Made by a program: the position numbers and the translations under genes. A stretch of 64,000 nt of DNA, taken from Sporosarcina sp. Marseille-Q4063 (lineage in GTDB: Bacteria; Bacillota; Bacilli; Bacillales_A; Planococcaceae). The stretch spans positions 558,001-622,000 of the forward strand of contig NZ_CP070502.1 in the NCBI RefSeq assembly GCF_018309085.1. Direction: 5' to 3'. The notes under the pieces are model-generated. The model ran no database searches and was not told the DNA's origin. It saw only the letters and a list, made by a program, of their open reading frames with translations. This document shows positions 8,612-17,213 of this stretch, piece after piece (the first letter of the stretch is position 1; each line of letters opens with the position of its first letter).

Positions 8612-10265
8612 ATTGTTTCCCTCCATTTATGAATGATAATAAATTGCTATTTGGTATCTCCTTGGTACCCGCATGTGACTTAATTTTTAGCGGTGCTGCT
8701 TGGTAGGTCACCACACTCTCAGTCACAACTTCTTCGCTGACCTCGGCTTCTTGTTCCACTTCTACGGTAACTGTTTCGTCTTGCCTTATTGTCTTCAGCA
8801 AGGAGAAGCCCATTAAAAGTAAAATGACGGTGAGCGGAAGTGCGGCTACCAGAGAAGCAGTTTGTAGACCTTGCAGCCCGCTACTAATGATTAGGACAGC
8901 AACAATAGCGGACATGAGTACGCCCCAAATCGATTTTACAAGATTGCTTGGATTCGGATCTCCATTCGTCGTCATGATCCCCAACACGAAAGTGGCTGAG
9001 TCAGCCGATGTCACAAGGAACGTGATGATTAACAAAATAAAGACGACGGATAGCACTGTACTCATAGGGAAATTTTCAAAGGTTGCAAAAAGCGCACTAG
9101 TCACATCATTTTGCACCGCTCCCGCAATATTCGTGTTTTGAAACAAATCCATATAAAGTGCCGTCCCCCCAAACACGGCTATCCATACAGTGGCAATGAA
9201 CGGCGGAACGATTAATACTCCAAAAACGAATTCGCGAATGGTCCTTCCTCTTGAAATCCGGGCAATGAATGCGCCGACGAAAGGCGACCAAGCAATCACC
9301 CATGCCCAATAGTTAACTGTCCAACCCTTCGACCATGTATTGCCATCGTAAGGTGAAAGACCAAGACTCATGCCGAAGAAATTCTGCATGTAATCACCTA
9401 TGCCCAATGCGAATACTTCTAATATGAATTTCGTAGGACCTAAAAACAAGACAACTATTATCAATCCTATTGCAAGACTTAAATTCAAGATGCTAAGGAA
9501 TTTTATCCCTTTATCCAGTCCTGTCAACGCGGAGGTCAAATATAACAGTAGTAGGCCTCCAGTAATGACCAATAAGAAAATCGTATTTTGTGGAACGTTG
9601 AACACATAATTCAACCCGCCGTTAATTTGTAATATTCCCATCCCGACGGAAGTCGCGACACCCAAAACCGTAGCAATTACCGCCAAAATATTGATTGTGT
9701 TTCTCAGTAACTTCTTACCACTTTTTCCGATGACTGGGTTCAACGTGTTGCTGATTATTCCTCTTTCATTTTTTCGGAATTGGAAATAGGCCAAAGTCAA
9801 TCCGACAATCGTGAACACTGACCATTGGTGCACACCCCAGTTAAAAAAGGAATATTGCATAGCCAGCCTTGCAGCTTGTGTGCTCAATCCTTCCGTACCC
9901 GTTGGCGTATTGGTGAAATGACTCATCGGCTCGGCAATCCCCCAAAATACAAGACCTGCTCCAAAACCCGTACTAAACAACATGCCGATCCAAGCAAAAT
10001 AGGAGTATTTCGGCTTTTCATCGTCCCTGCCCAATTTGATCCGACCATATTTACTTATGGCAAGCCCCGCGCAGAATAAGACTATGACCAAGACTGAGAG
10101 TAAATAGAACCATCCGAATGCGTCCGATGTAAAGTTATATGCTGCATCTGCCCAACGAGACATACCAGCAGAATCCACCGTCCCCCATATGACCAGTAAT
10201 GTGATGATTACCGCCGATGTCCAAAAAATGTTGTTCATATGTTTTGCCCTAATTTTAGGTTTCAT
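8592..10265 (-). CDS. BCCT-family transporter, probable ectoine/hydroxyectoine importer
   Basis: The 557-residue protein has about twelve membrane segments and the BCCT hallmarks: the glycine-rich GMLFSTGFGAGLVFWGIAEP stretch near residue 95-115 and the WTVNYWAWVIAWSPFVGAF aromatic box region near 310-330. These sodium-coupled carriers take up betaine, carnitine, choline or ectoines. The tail after about 500 is acidic and cytoplasmic. Its place between the dehydrogenase and the aminotransferase genes suggests it imports the substrate of the pathway rather than serving only osmoprotection. Confidence 0.85.
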   Translation of the reverse strand: MKPKIRAKHMNNIFWTSAVIITLLVIWGTVDSAGMSRWADAAYNFTSDAFGWFYLLSVLVIVLFCAGLAISKYGRIKLGRDDEKPKYSYFAWIGMLFSTGFGAGLVFWGIAEPMSHFTNTPTGTEGLSTQAARLAMQYSFFNWGVHQWSVFTIVGLTLAYFQFRKNERGIISNTLNPVIGKSGKKLLRNTINILAVIATVLGVATSVGMGILQINGGLNYVFNVPQNTIFLLVITGGLLLLYLTSALTGLDKGIKFLSILNLSLAIGLIIVVLFLGPTKFILEVFALGIGDYMQNFFGMSLGLSPYDGNTWSKGWTVNYWAWVIAWSPFVGAFIARISRGRTIREFVFGVLIVPPFIATVWIAVFGGTALYMDLFQNTNIAGAVQNDVTSALFATFENFPMSTVLSVVFILLIITFLVTSADSATFVLGIMTTNGDPNPSNLVKSIWGVLMSAIVAVLIISSGLQGLQTASLVAALPLTVILLLMGFSLLKTIRQDETVTVEVEQEAEVSEEVVTESVVTYQAAPLKIKSHAGTKEIPNSNLLSFINGGKQYDDENG

Positions 10266-10328
10266 ATAATTACTCCTTTTTTAGTTTCTGGGAACTAAAA
10301 TAGCGGAAGCTGGTATTGATTGTTTATG

Positions 10329-11783
10329 CTAACTAAACAACCGCTTATGCGCTAACTTAAAACTGACAACTCTCGGTTCCGTCATTTCCTGTATCGTAAA
10401 CTTAACCCCTTCTCTCCCTATCCCGGAACCTTTCACGCCTCCGAACGGCATCCCATCAATCCGATAATCACTACTGTCATTTATCATGATTCCGCCTACA
10501 TCCATTCTTCCTATTGCCTCAAAAGCCTTGTCGATGTCCTTTGTAAAAATCCCGGCTTGCAGTCCATAGTTCACGTCATTTGATTTTTCGATTGCTGAGT
10601 CAAAGTCTGCAACAGGATACAGTAAAACGACGGGGCCGAAAATTTCTTGCTGAGCAATTGTACAATTCGACGGAACATCGGTTAACACCGTCGGGGAATA
10701 AAATGCCCCATTCCGCTCTCCGCCTATTAATAGCTTTGCCCCTTTGGCTATCGCTTCGTCCACCCAGCGCTCCACCCGGATTGCTTCCCTTTCATTAATC
10801 ATTGGGCCCATATCCGTCGTTTCTAGCATCTTGTCTCCGACTTTATATTTGCTCACATGATCGATGAATAATGTGCTGAACTTTTCATAGATTTCTTCTT
10901 CTATATAAATCCGCTGAACGCCAAGACAGTTTTGCCCCACCGCATAAAATGCACCTGACACAGTGGATTCCACAGCCGTTTCAATATCCGCATCGCTTAA
11001 AACAATGACAGGCGAATTCGATCCGAGTTCCATACTGATTTTTTTCAATCCAGCTTTCCGGGCGATCGCTTCCCCAGTATCCAAGCCGCCTGTAAACGAG
11101 ACCATTCGAACAGCGGGATGTGTCACTAACAGGTCTCCGATTTTACTGCCTTTACCTGTAATTACAGAAAGCACTTTAGGTGGCAACCCCGCGTAATCAA
11201 ACGCTTCTGCTAAAAGAAGCGCACTGAGCGGAGTAAGCGTGGCCGGTTTGACGATGATTGCATTTCCCGAGGCAATCGCCGGTCCCACTTTATGTGCCAC
11301 CAGATTCAACGGGTCATTAAATGGAGTAATCGCTGCAATAATGCCAATCGGAAATCGGTAATAATAGCCAATGCGATCTTCACTTCCTTCAGCCTGATCG
11401 AAAGGGATTGTCTCACCGTGGATGCGTCTCGCCTCTTCGGCACTTATTTTCAGCGTCTGAATACAGCGCCTCACTTCAGCCGTCGCTTCACGGATTGTCT
11501 TGCTGCCTTCCAACGCAATGGTAGCCGCAAACTTTTCTTGATTTTCTTCAATATGCTCTGCCGCTTTATTGAGGATGCTGATTCTAAGATGGACGGGCAT
11601 TTTAGCAGCGATTTTTGCCCCTTCTTTCGCCTCTTCAATCGCCAACAGCATATCCTCCTTCGATGCCGAAGGGACAGTACTGATAAATGAATTGTCCTGC
11701 GGATTCAAAACTTCAATAACATCCTCTTTTTCAATCCATTTTCCAGCGACGAACATCGGATTTCCATGCATTTTCGTTTTCAT
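10329..11783 (-). CDS. doeC: Aldehyde dehydrogenase, probable DoeC (aspartate-semialdehyde to aspartate)
   Basis: A 484-residue aldehyde dehydrogenase with the oxyanion Asn near 156 (TPFNDP), general base Glu near 252 (MELGSNSP) and nucleophilic Cys near 286 (GQNCLG). It shares only family-level resemblance with the dehydrogenase near position 763. In the Halomonas ectoine route DoeC oxidises aspartate semialdehyde to aspartate, and this gene lies with homologues of the other Doe enzymes, so that role is inferred. The succinate-semialdehyde or lactaldehyde dehydrogenase subgroups cannot be excluded from sequence alone. GGAAGGAAGG precedes the ATG. Confidence 0.75.
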   Translation of the reverse strand: MKTKMHGNPMFVAGKWIEKEDVIEVLNPQDNSFISTVPSASKEDMLLAIEEAKEGAKIAAKMPVHLRISILNKAAEHIEENQEKFAATIALEGSKTIREATAEVRRCIQTLKISAEEARRIHGETIPFDQAEGSEDRIGYYYRFPIGIIAAITPFNDPLNLVAHKVGPAIASGNAIIVKPATLTPLSALLLAEAFDYAGLPPKVLSVITGKGSKIGDLLVTHPAVRMVSFTGGLDTGEAIARKAGLKKISMELGSNSPVIVLSDADIETAVESTVSGAFYAVGQNCLGVQRIYIEEEIYEKFSTLFIDHVSKYKVGDKMLETTDMGPMINEREAIRVERWVDEAIAKGAKLLIGGERNGAFYSPTVLTDVPSNCTIAQQEIFGPVVLLYPVADFDSAIEKSNDVNYGLQAGIFTKDIDKAFEAIGRMDVGGIMINDSSDYRIDGMPFGGVKGSGIGREGVKFTIQEMTEPRVVSFKLAHKRLFS

Positions 11784-11811
11784 TGTCGGTACACCTTCCT
11801 TCCAAAAAGAC

Positions 11812-13023
11812 TTATATTGTAGCGCTTTTTACAGTTAATAGTTTGATAGTGGATCCCACAAGAATTTCTGTTCCTAGCAACATACAGCGCTCGTCGATAT
11901 CAAATATATTCGTGTGCAGATCCCGACGGATACCATCCGGCAATGCGCAACCGAGAAAGAACATCGAGCCTGGGACATGTTGTGTCATATATCCGAAATC
12001 CTCTCCCCCAAGGCCAAATGCCTTTTCCTCTATTTGAATAGTCGGATACAACTCCACTGCCGCTTGCTTAATGATGTCATTTACCGCAGGATTGTTATTC
12101 AATGCGGGCTCTCCACGTTCGACCTCGAAGGAATACGACCCGCCAAGGGCTTCGACCAATTTAAATGCTTTTTCAACCTCTGTACTTAGTTGCTCTCTTA
12201 CTTCTTTTGAATATGTTCGTAATGTCCCAGTCACAGCTACTTCTTGCGGAATTACATTACTCGCCGTCCCGGTGTGGATTTTACCGATACTGGCAACTGC
12301 CGTGTCCAAAGCGGAAATAGTTCTGGAACAGACTCCGTAAAATGCCTGCAATACTGAACCGAGCATCCAGATAGGGTCTGTTCCTAAGTGCGGATATCCC
12401 CCGTGGCCGCCCGTCCCCATGATCTTTCCGTGAAAAACATCCACGTTTGCCATGCTATAGCCATCATTCACTTGTATGGTGCCTACCGGATGCCATGGAC
12501 AGACATGAAGTGCAAGCACTGATTCGACACCTTCCAATACACCTTCCTCGATCATTCTCGGTGCGCCAGACAATCCTTCCGCATCGGTGCATTCTTCCGC
12601 GGGCTGAAATATCAGTTTTACTGTCCCTTGAAAAAAACCAGATGCTGACTTTTTAGCAAGTATCTTGGCAGCACCGAGCAAAATGGCCGTATGGGCATCA
12701 TGGCCGCAAGCATGCATGATGCCCGGATGCTTCGATTGAAAGCTGTGATCGGTTTTCTCATCAATCGGCAGCGCATCCATATCTGCACGAATCGCGACTG
12801 TCGGTCCTTCGCCATTTGAAATTGTTGCCACGACGCCTGTTTTGCCAACATCAGTTTGAACAGTAACCCCTTCAATCGCCCTTAACGTTTCAGCAACAAA
12901 GCGTGCTGTTCCATGTTCATGGAAACTGAGTTCAGGAAATTTGTGAATGTGTCTGCGCCATTCAATCATCTGCTGTTCCAAACTTTCAACTGCAGCAGCC
13001 GGGCTCTCGGTTTGCATCGGCAT
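11812..13023 (-). CDS. M20D-family amidohydrolase, candidate N-acetyl-diaminobutyrate deacetylase
   Basis: The 403-residue protein matches the M20D aminoacylase/hippuricase family: RRHIHKFPELSFHE near the start, the metal site MHACGHDAHTAILLGAA, PAEE, and the GGEDFGYM motif near the end. The family removes acyl groups from amino acids using two metal ions. Canonical ectoine clusters carry DoeB, a member of the aspartoacylase/succinylglutamate desuccinylase family, at this step; none is seen here, so this enzyme probably deacetylates the ring-opening product instead. That replacement is inference from context. AGGAGG lies seven bases before the ATG. Confidence 0.8.
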   Translation of the reverse strand: MPMQTESPAAAVESLEQQMIEWRRHIHKFPELSFHEHGTARFVAETLRAIEGVTVQTDVGKTGVVATISNGEGPTVAIRADMDALPIDEKTDHSFQSKHPGIMHACGHDAHTAILLGAAKILAKKSASGFFQGTVKLIFQPAEECTDAEGLSGAPRMIEEGVLEGVESVLALHVCPWHPVGTIQVNDGYSMANVDVFHGKIMGTGGHGGYPHLGTDPIWMLGSVLQAFYGVCSRTISALDTAVASIGKIHTGTASNVIPQEVAVTGTLRTYSKEVREQLSTEVEKAFKLVEALGGSYSFEVERGEPALNNNPAVNDIIKQAAVELYPTIQIEEKAFGLGGEDFGYMTQHVPGSMFFLGCALPDGIRRDLHTNIFDIDERCMLLGTEILVGSTIKLLTVKSATI

Positions 13024-13051
13024 ATAAAATCCTCCTCGACCAGGTTTGATG

Positions 13052-14059
13052 TTATAAAAAACTGAGCTCCTTTTGGTTATCTACAAACAATCCGCTCGTA
13101 CCCATCTTCTTTAATAATTCAAATGCGAAAATGGCAATAGCTGTATCCTGTATTCCGGTACCCGTCAAATCACAGACCGTCACTTCTTCATCATGTAGTC
13201 TCCCTGGAACTTTACCCGCAGTGATTTCCCCAAGTTCAATCACCTGATCGGTTTCATAAAAGATTCCTTGCTTAACCGCGTGATGAAGCTCTCCAAGAGT
13301 GGCGCACTGCGATTGCACATCGCATACATAACGATCCGCATTCTTTAACACATCCGCTTCAAGTTCTTGTTTGGTTTCAGCATCGGAACCCATGGCAGTG
13401 ATATGAAGGCCTGGATGCAGCCATTCCGCCTTTATGATTGGCTCTTTCGCAGGTGTGGTTGTGACGACAATTTCGCTGTCTCTTACAATTTGTTCAGGAT
13501 TATTGGTTGCAATAACCTTCACATTTAATGCTGATTCCATTTCTTTTTGAAAATCTTTCACATTTTGTTCAGAACGTCCATAAACGAGGATTTCTTTGAA
13601 ATCACGGACAGTTTTAAGCGCTTTCATTTGATATCTCGCTTGTGCCCCGGTTCCAATCACTCCGACTGTCGTCACTTGTTCTTTCGCCAAATACTTGGCC
13701 GCTACTGCCCCTGCTGCTGCAGTTCGTATTTCAGTCAGATACCCGTTATCCAGTAAAAAGGCTTCAGGTTGACCCGTTATCGTGCTGATTAATGCCATGA
13801 ATCCATTGGCACTCGGTAAACCTAGCTGTGGATTATTGAAAAATCCGGAGGAAACCTTCAAAGCAAAGACATCTTTCCCAGTGATATAGGCCGTCTTGAC
13901 ATCGACTTCCCCGTTATTCTCTTCTACATCCACCCGCATAATTGGCGGCATAATGACTTTCTTCGTCGCCAGTTGCGTGAAAGCGTCTTCTACAACCGCA
14001 ACTACTTCAGGTCCGAACTTCACCGATGAACGGATTTCTTCTTCAGTAAAGATAATCAA
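13052..14059 (-). CDS. eutC: EutC-like ornithine cyclodeaminase family protein
   Basis: The 335-residue product is in the ornithine cyclodeaminase/mu-crystallin family, with the NAD-binding GVIGTGAQARYQ motif and EIRTAAAGAVAAKYLA. Its MPPIMRVDV, GEVDVKTAY, KVSSGFFNNP and LDNGYLTEIRTAA stretches closely resemble EutC, which works with EutB in converting hydroxyectoine to ectoine. Lying between doeA and the amidohydrolase supports this. A simple alanine dehydrogenase or cyclodeaminase activity is the alternative. It is 19 bases downstream of doeA, with a ribosome site AGGGGGTG. Confidence 0.85.
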   Translation of the reverse strand: MIIFTEEEIRSSVKFGPEVVAVVEDAFTQLATKKVIMPPIMRVDVEENNGEVDVKTAYITGKDVFALKVSSGFFNNPQLGLPSANGFMALISTITGQPEAFLLDNGYLTEIRTAAAGAVAAKYLAKEQVTTVGVIGTGAQARYQMKALKTVRDFKEILVYGRSEQNVKDFQKEMESALNVKVIATNNPEQIVRDSEIVVTTTPAKEPIIKAEWLHPGLHITAMGSDAETKQELEADVLKNADRYVCDVQSQCATLGELHHAVKQGIFYETDQVIELGEITAGKVPGRLHDEEVTVCDLTGTGIQDTAIAIFAFELLKKMGTSGLFVDNQKELSFL

Positions 14060-14078
14060 GTAGCTTCACCCCCTTGTA

Positions 14079-15269
14079 CTAAATGACGATTTGTAATGGA
14101 TCTTTTATAATCAATTCCCGATTAAAACTTGCCAATACTTCGCAACCATTTTCTGTTACTCTGAACGATTCACTAATTTCAATCCCATAATCTTCAAACC
14201 AAAGACCCGGAATGAGATGAAATGTCATGTTCGGTTGTAATATTGTAAAATCGCCTTTTCGGATACTCGCTGTATGCTCGCCCCAATCTGGTGGATAATT
14301 CAATCCCACGGAATAACCAATTCTGGATTCTTTACTGATTCCATGTTTTGAAATGACTGCATTCCAAGCACTTTCTATATCCTCGCAAGTAGCGCCAGGC
14401 TTAACCGCATCCAGAGCAGCATTTACACCTTCTACTAAAATTTTCGAGGTATCCAACGCTTGCGCAGTCGGTGCCCCTATAGAAACAGTCCTTGCTAACG
14501 GGGAATGGTAACGCTGATGACAGCCAGCCAATTCAATAATGACCATTTCATTGTTCACATATTTTCGATCAGTCCAAGTCAAATGCGGTGTTGAAGTATT
14601 TTTCCCTGCCGGTAACAGGGGTACGATTGACGGATAATCCCCTCCATATTCTTGTGTTCCACTGATTAAATCGCAATATATATTTGCCGCCACATCACAT
14701 TCTCGGACACCTTCCTGAATGGATGCGACGGCAGTACTCATGCCAATTTCCGCAATTTTAGCCGCTCTTTTGATATATTTGATTTCCATTTCAGATTTTA
14801 TAATCCGAACATAATTCACGAGAAGCGTGGCGTCAGAAAGTTGCGCATTCGGTAAATTCACCTTCAGTTTTTCATAAGCTAAAGCTGAAAAATAATAGGA
14901 GCCCATTTCTACGCCAATCCTCCGTTTTGACTGACCAATCTGCGTTAAGATTTTGGCGATGAAATCCATCGGATGTTTATAATTGGAATGAACATGATCT
15001 TCTGGATACGGAATAATGTTATCTGTGTATAACCATGTCGTTACTTCAGCCGCTTTAGCATCCATTTTTCTTCCAATCCAAATCGGCTGATCCTCGTCGA
15101 TGATGACAATTAACATTTGATCGACATAAAAGGACCAACCATCATAGCCTGACAAATAGTTCATGTTTGCCGGGTTCGTAATAAGCAACACTTCAATTCC
15201 TTGTTCCATCATACTGGCCTTAGTCCGTCCCAACCGATCCTTGTACTCATTTAAACTAAATGGCATCAT
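14079..15269 (-). CDS. doeA: Ectoine hydrolase DoeA (EutD), M24 creatinase-like
   Basis: A 396-residue protein with the creatinase/prolidase architecture: an N-terminal creatinase domain (residues 1 to about 155) and a C-terminal pita-bread domain. Segments NYLSGYDGWSFYVDQ near 33-47, GYSVGLNYPPDWGEHTAS and LQPNMTFHLIPGLW are those I associate with DoeA/EutD, which opens the ectoine ring to N-acetyl-2,4-diaminobutyrate. Length equals the Halomonas enzyme to within a few residues. It is the first gene after a regulatory gap and is likely the head of a six-gene operon. Confidence 0.88.
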   Translation of the reverse strand: MMPFSLNEYKDRLGRTKASMMEQGIEVLLITNPANMNYLSGYDGWSFYVDQMLIVIIDEDQPIWIGRKMDAKAAEVTTWLYTDNIIPYPEDHVHSNYKHPMDFIAKILTQIGQSKRRIGVEMGSYYFSALAYEKLKVNLPNAQLSDATLLVNYVRIIKSEMEIKYIKRAAKIAEIGMSTAVASIQEGVRECDVAANIYCDLISGTQEYGGDYPSIVPLLPAGKNTSTPHLTWTDRKYVNNEMVIIELAGCHQRYHSPLARTVSIGAPTAQALDTSKILVEGVNAALDAVKPGATCEDIESAWNAVISKHGISKESRIGYSVGLNYPPDWGEHTASIRKGDFTILQPNMTFHLIPGLWFEDYGIEISESFRVTENGCEVLASFNRELIIKDPLQIVI

Positions 15270-15320
15270 CTTAGTTCCTCCTATTCAACTTCAAAAGATA
15301 TTTTCTTATGATTGATTCTC

Positions 15321-15389
15321 ATTATATATTCCAAATAGTTAAAAAATCATCCGCATTATTGTATGAATTTTAAATTTATTGTTCATACA
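15321..15389 (-). promoter_or_regulatory. Candidate activator-dependent promoter and operator for the doeA operon
   Basis: On the minus strand TATAAT (15321-15326) is preceded at 17 bases by a poor -35 (TGATTT, 15344-15349). Just upstream of that lies a perfect inverted repeat, TGTATGAA and TTCATACA (15360-15389), separated by 14 AT-rich bases. A weak -35 with a dyad immediately upstream is the layout of an activated promoter, and the PucR-type regulator encoded next door is the natural candidate. Binding is not shown by sequence. Confidence 0.5.
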
Positions 15390-15411
15390 GTTTTCAGAAA
15401 AAGCACAAAAA

Positions 15412-15446
15412 GATGGAATCGGATATAAATTATTCCCGATTCCATC
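15412..15446 (-). terminator. Terminator of the pucR-type gene
   Basis: GATGGAATCGG and CCGATTCCATC form a perfect 11-bp stem followed on the minus strand by TTTTT. It separates the regulator gene from the doeA operon, so the catabolic genes need their own promoter. Confidence 0.8.
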
Positions 15447-15476
15447 GATTCTCGCTATATGAAAGTGACTTTTTGT

Positions 15477-17138
15477 TCATTTTTTAATAACTCCTGTCGT
15501 CCAAACTTTAATACTGAAATTCAATAAAAACAAATCATCTGGATCTACGAGTGATAACATCGTCAACGATTCTATTTTTCGTAAACGATATAAAAGAGAT
15601 TGACGATGGAGATTCAGTTCACGGGCTGTTTGGCTCACATTCAAGTTATTGTTTTTATAAGTTATGAATGTCTGAATCAAATCCATATCTCTTTTTTCAT
15701 CGTATTCTACCAAAGGCGATACTGTTGACATCGTGATATCTTGGACTTCTTCATTGATGGCTAAATTCAATAACAGCCGATTAATTTGGGTTTCATCAAA
15801 ATCAATGCGCTTTCCTATGCCTCTTTGACTTCTGCCCATTTCCAAAGCGGCTTTCGCTTTTTGAAAACTAGATGTATAATTCCAGATTCCGTCTTTTTCC
15901 TTTCCGATTCCCCAGGAAAAAGTGACGCCGGGAAGCAAGTGACTAAACCTTCTTTCCACTAAATCCAAGAACTGATTGACGGTATCCGATGCTACACTGT
16001 TCGGTGTCTCCAAAAAAACGATCACTTCGTCATTTTCGTATGCAAAAAGAAGTTGGCGTTGGAGATTTTCAGCAGCGTATAACATGCCTTCTTTGATATA
16101 GATGCTCATTCTTTCCAAACTTGCTTTTCTTGACTGGGAGAGATTCGCATCATGATTAATGAGGTCATTCAGATTTTCCGGAAAACCGACGATACATATA
16201 TAAGGAAGATTAAGATTGTATCTGAAAAATTCAGCGTGTGACGCCACATGTTCTTCAGACATTCTTTCCCCTTTCGCTAAGTTCAGTAAAAATTCATTTT
16301 GCATCCGGCTTTCGGCTTTTATCACCGCGCTGTTACGTGAAAACCATAAGGCGGCAGCAACTACAGCCTGCTCTGCAATCGTCACTTCCTGTTCATTTAG
16401 ACTGCTGCCCGTTTCAGATAAAATGAAAAAGTCTCCTTTATGACCTGTGTCGGATTGGATATTCAGATGAAGAAGCTGCATATCCCCGTTTTCTATCTTT
16501 CCTATCTCGGACTGCATGGGATGATGCGATTCATGTATGGACATATTTTTCTTCAGCTGATTCCACAAAGTAAGTACGTCTCTTGGATTCGCGCTACCTG
16601 CGATAGCTTCACCCTTCTCATTACAAATCAAAACAGATTGATTCAATTCTAGCTCAACATATTTCGTGATATGCTCCAACGTTTTCCCTTCAAGAATCTT
16701 TTGGATAAGGTGTTGCTGTACATCCTCAGAACGCTTCCTATTATTTTGATTTAAATCATTCATTTTAGTCATTATTTCATGGACAATATCCGCGAATCGG
16801 ATTTCCCAAGGGAACTCAATTATGGCAAACTTTCTATCTTCGGCAAAATGGATAATCTCCTCCGGTATTTCAAAAATATATCTGCCTGTTGCAATCGCGA
16901 GGGCCGAAGCACCTGAGTCGTATACATCTTTAACAAAACTCAAAAACTCTTCTGTCTTTTCGTGACAACCGATCCCTGTCGTAAGGACGAATTCATTTTC
17001 CCTAACAAAGTTTTCAACAGGACTTTCTATAACCGAGACCCATTCAACCACTTTTCCATCAATAGTTCCTTCGCTTGTTTTTAGTTTGGTTGTCTTTAAT
17101 AGACGAGATTCTAAAATTTCCTTGACTGATAAATGCAT
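15477..17138 (-). CDS. PucR-family transcriptional regulator of the ectoine cluster
   Basis: The 553-residue protein begins with a PucR-type sensor domain (residues about 5-125, with VLTTGIGCHE and the ALAIATGRY segment), has a middle GGDEF-like/CdaR region around 300-420 and ends with an Fis-like helix-turn-helix: LNVSQTARELNLHRQSLLYRLRKIESLT. PucR proteins activate catabolic genes in response to a pathway metabolite. It lies between eutB and doeA on the same strand, so local control is likely. Known ectoine clusters of proteobacteria use EnuR, a GntR/MocR-type regulator, so this would be a different control protein. Confidence 0.82.
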   Translation of the reverse strand: MHLSVKEILESRLLKTTKLKTSEGTIDGKVVEWVSVIESPVENFVRENEFVLTTGIGCHEKTEEFLSFVKDVYDSGASALAIATGRYIFEIPEEIIHFAEDRKFAIIEFPWEIRFADIVHEIMTKMNDLNQNNRKRSEDVQQHLIQKILEGKTLEHITKYVELELNQSVLICNEKGEAIAGSANPRDVLTLWNQLKKNMSIHESHHPMQSEIGKIENGDMQLLHLNIQSDTGHKGDFFILSETGSSLNEQEVTIAEQAVVAAALWFSRNSAVIKAESRMQNEFLLNLAKGERMSEEHVASHAEFFRYNLNLPYICIVGFPENLNDLINHDANLSQSRKASLERMSIYIKEGMLYAAENLQRQLLFAYENDEVIVFLETPNSVASDTVNQFLDLVERRFSHLLPGVTFSWGIGKEKDGIWNYTSSFQKAKAALEMGRSQRGIGKRIDFDETQINRLLLNLAINEEVQDITMSTVSPLVEYDEKRDMDLIQTFITYKNNNLNVSQTARELNLHRQSLLYRLRKIESLTMLSLVDPDDLFLLNFSIKVWTTGVIKK

Positions 17139-17213
17139 CCTAGTCAGCCCCTCCCCTGTGAGTGCAATTACATGTCTTCTTATAGAAATCTCCGCCAGAT
17201 TTGAGCGTCGATG

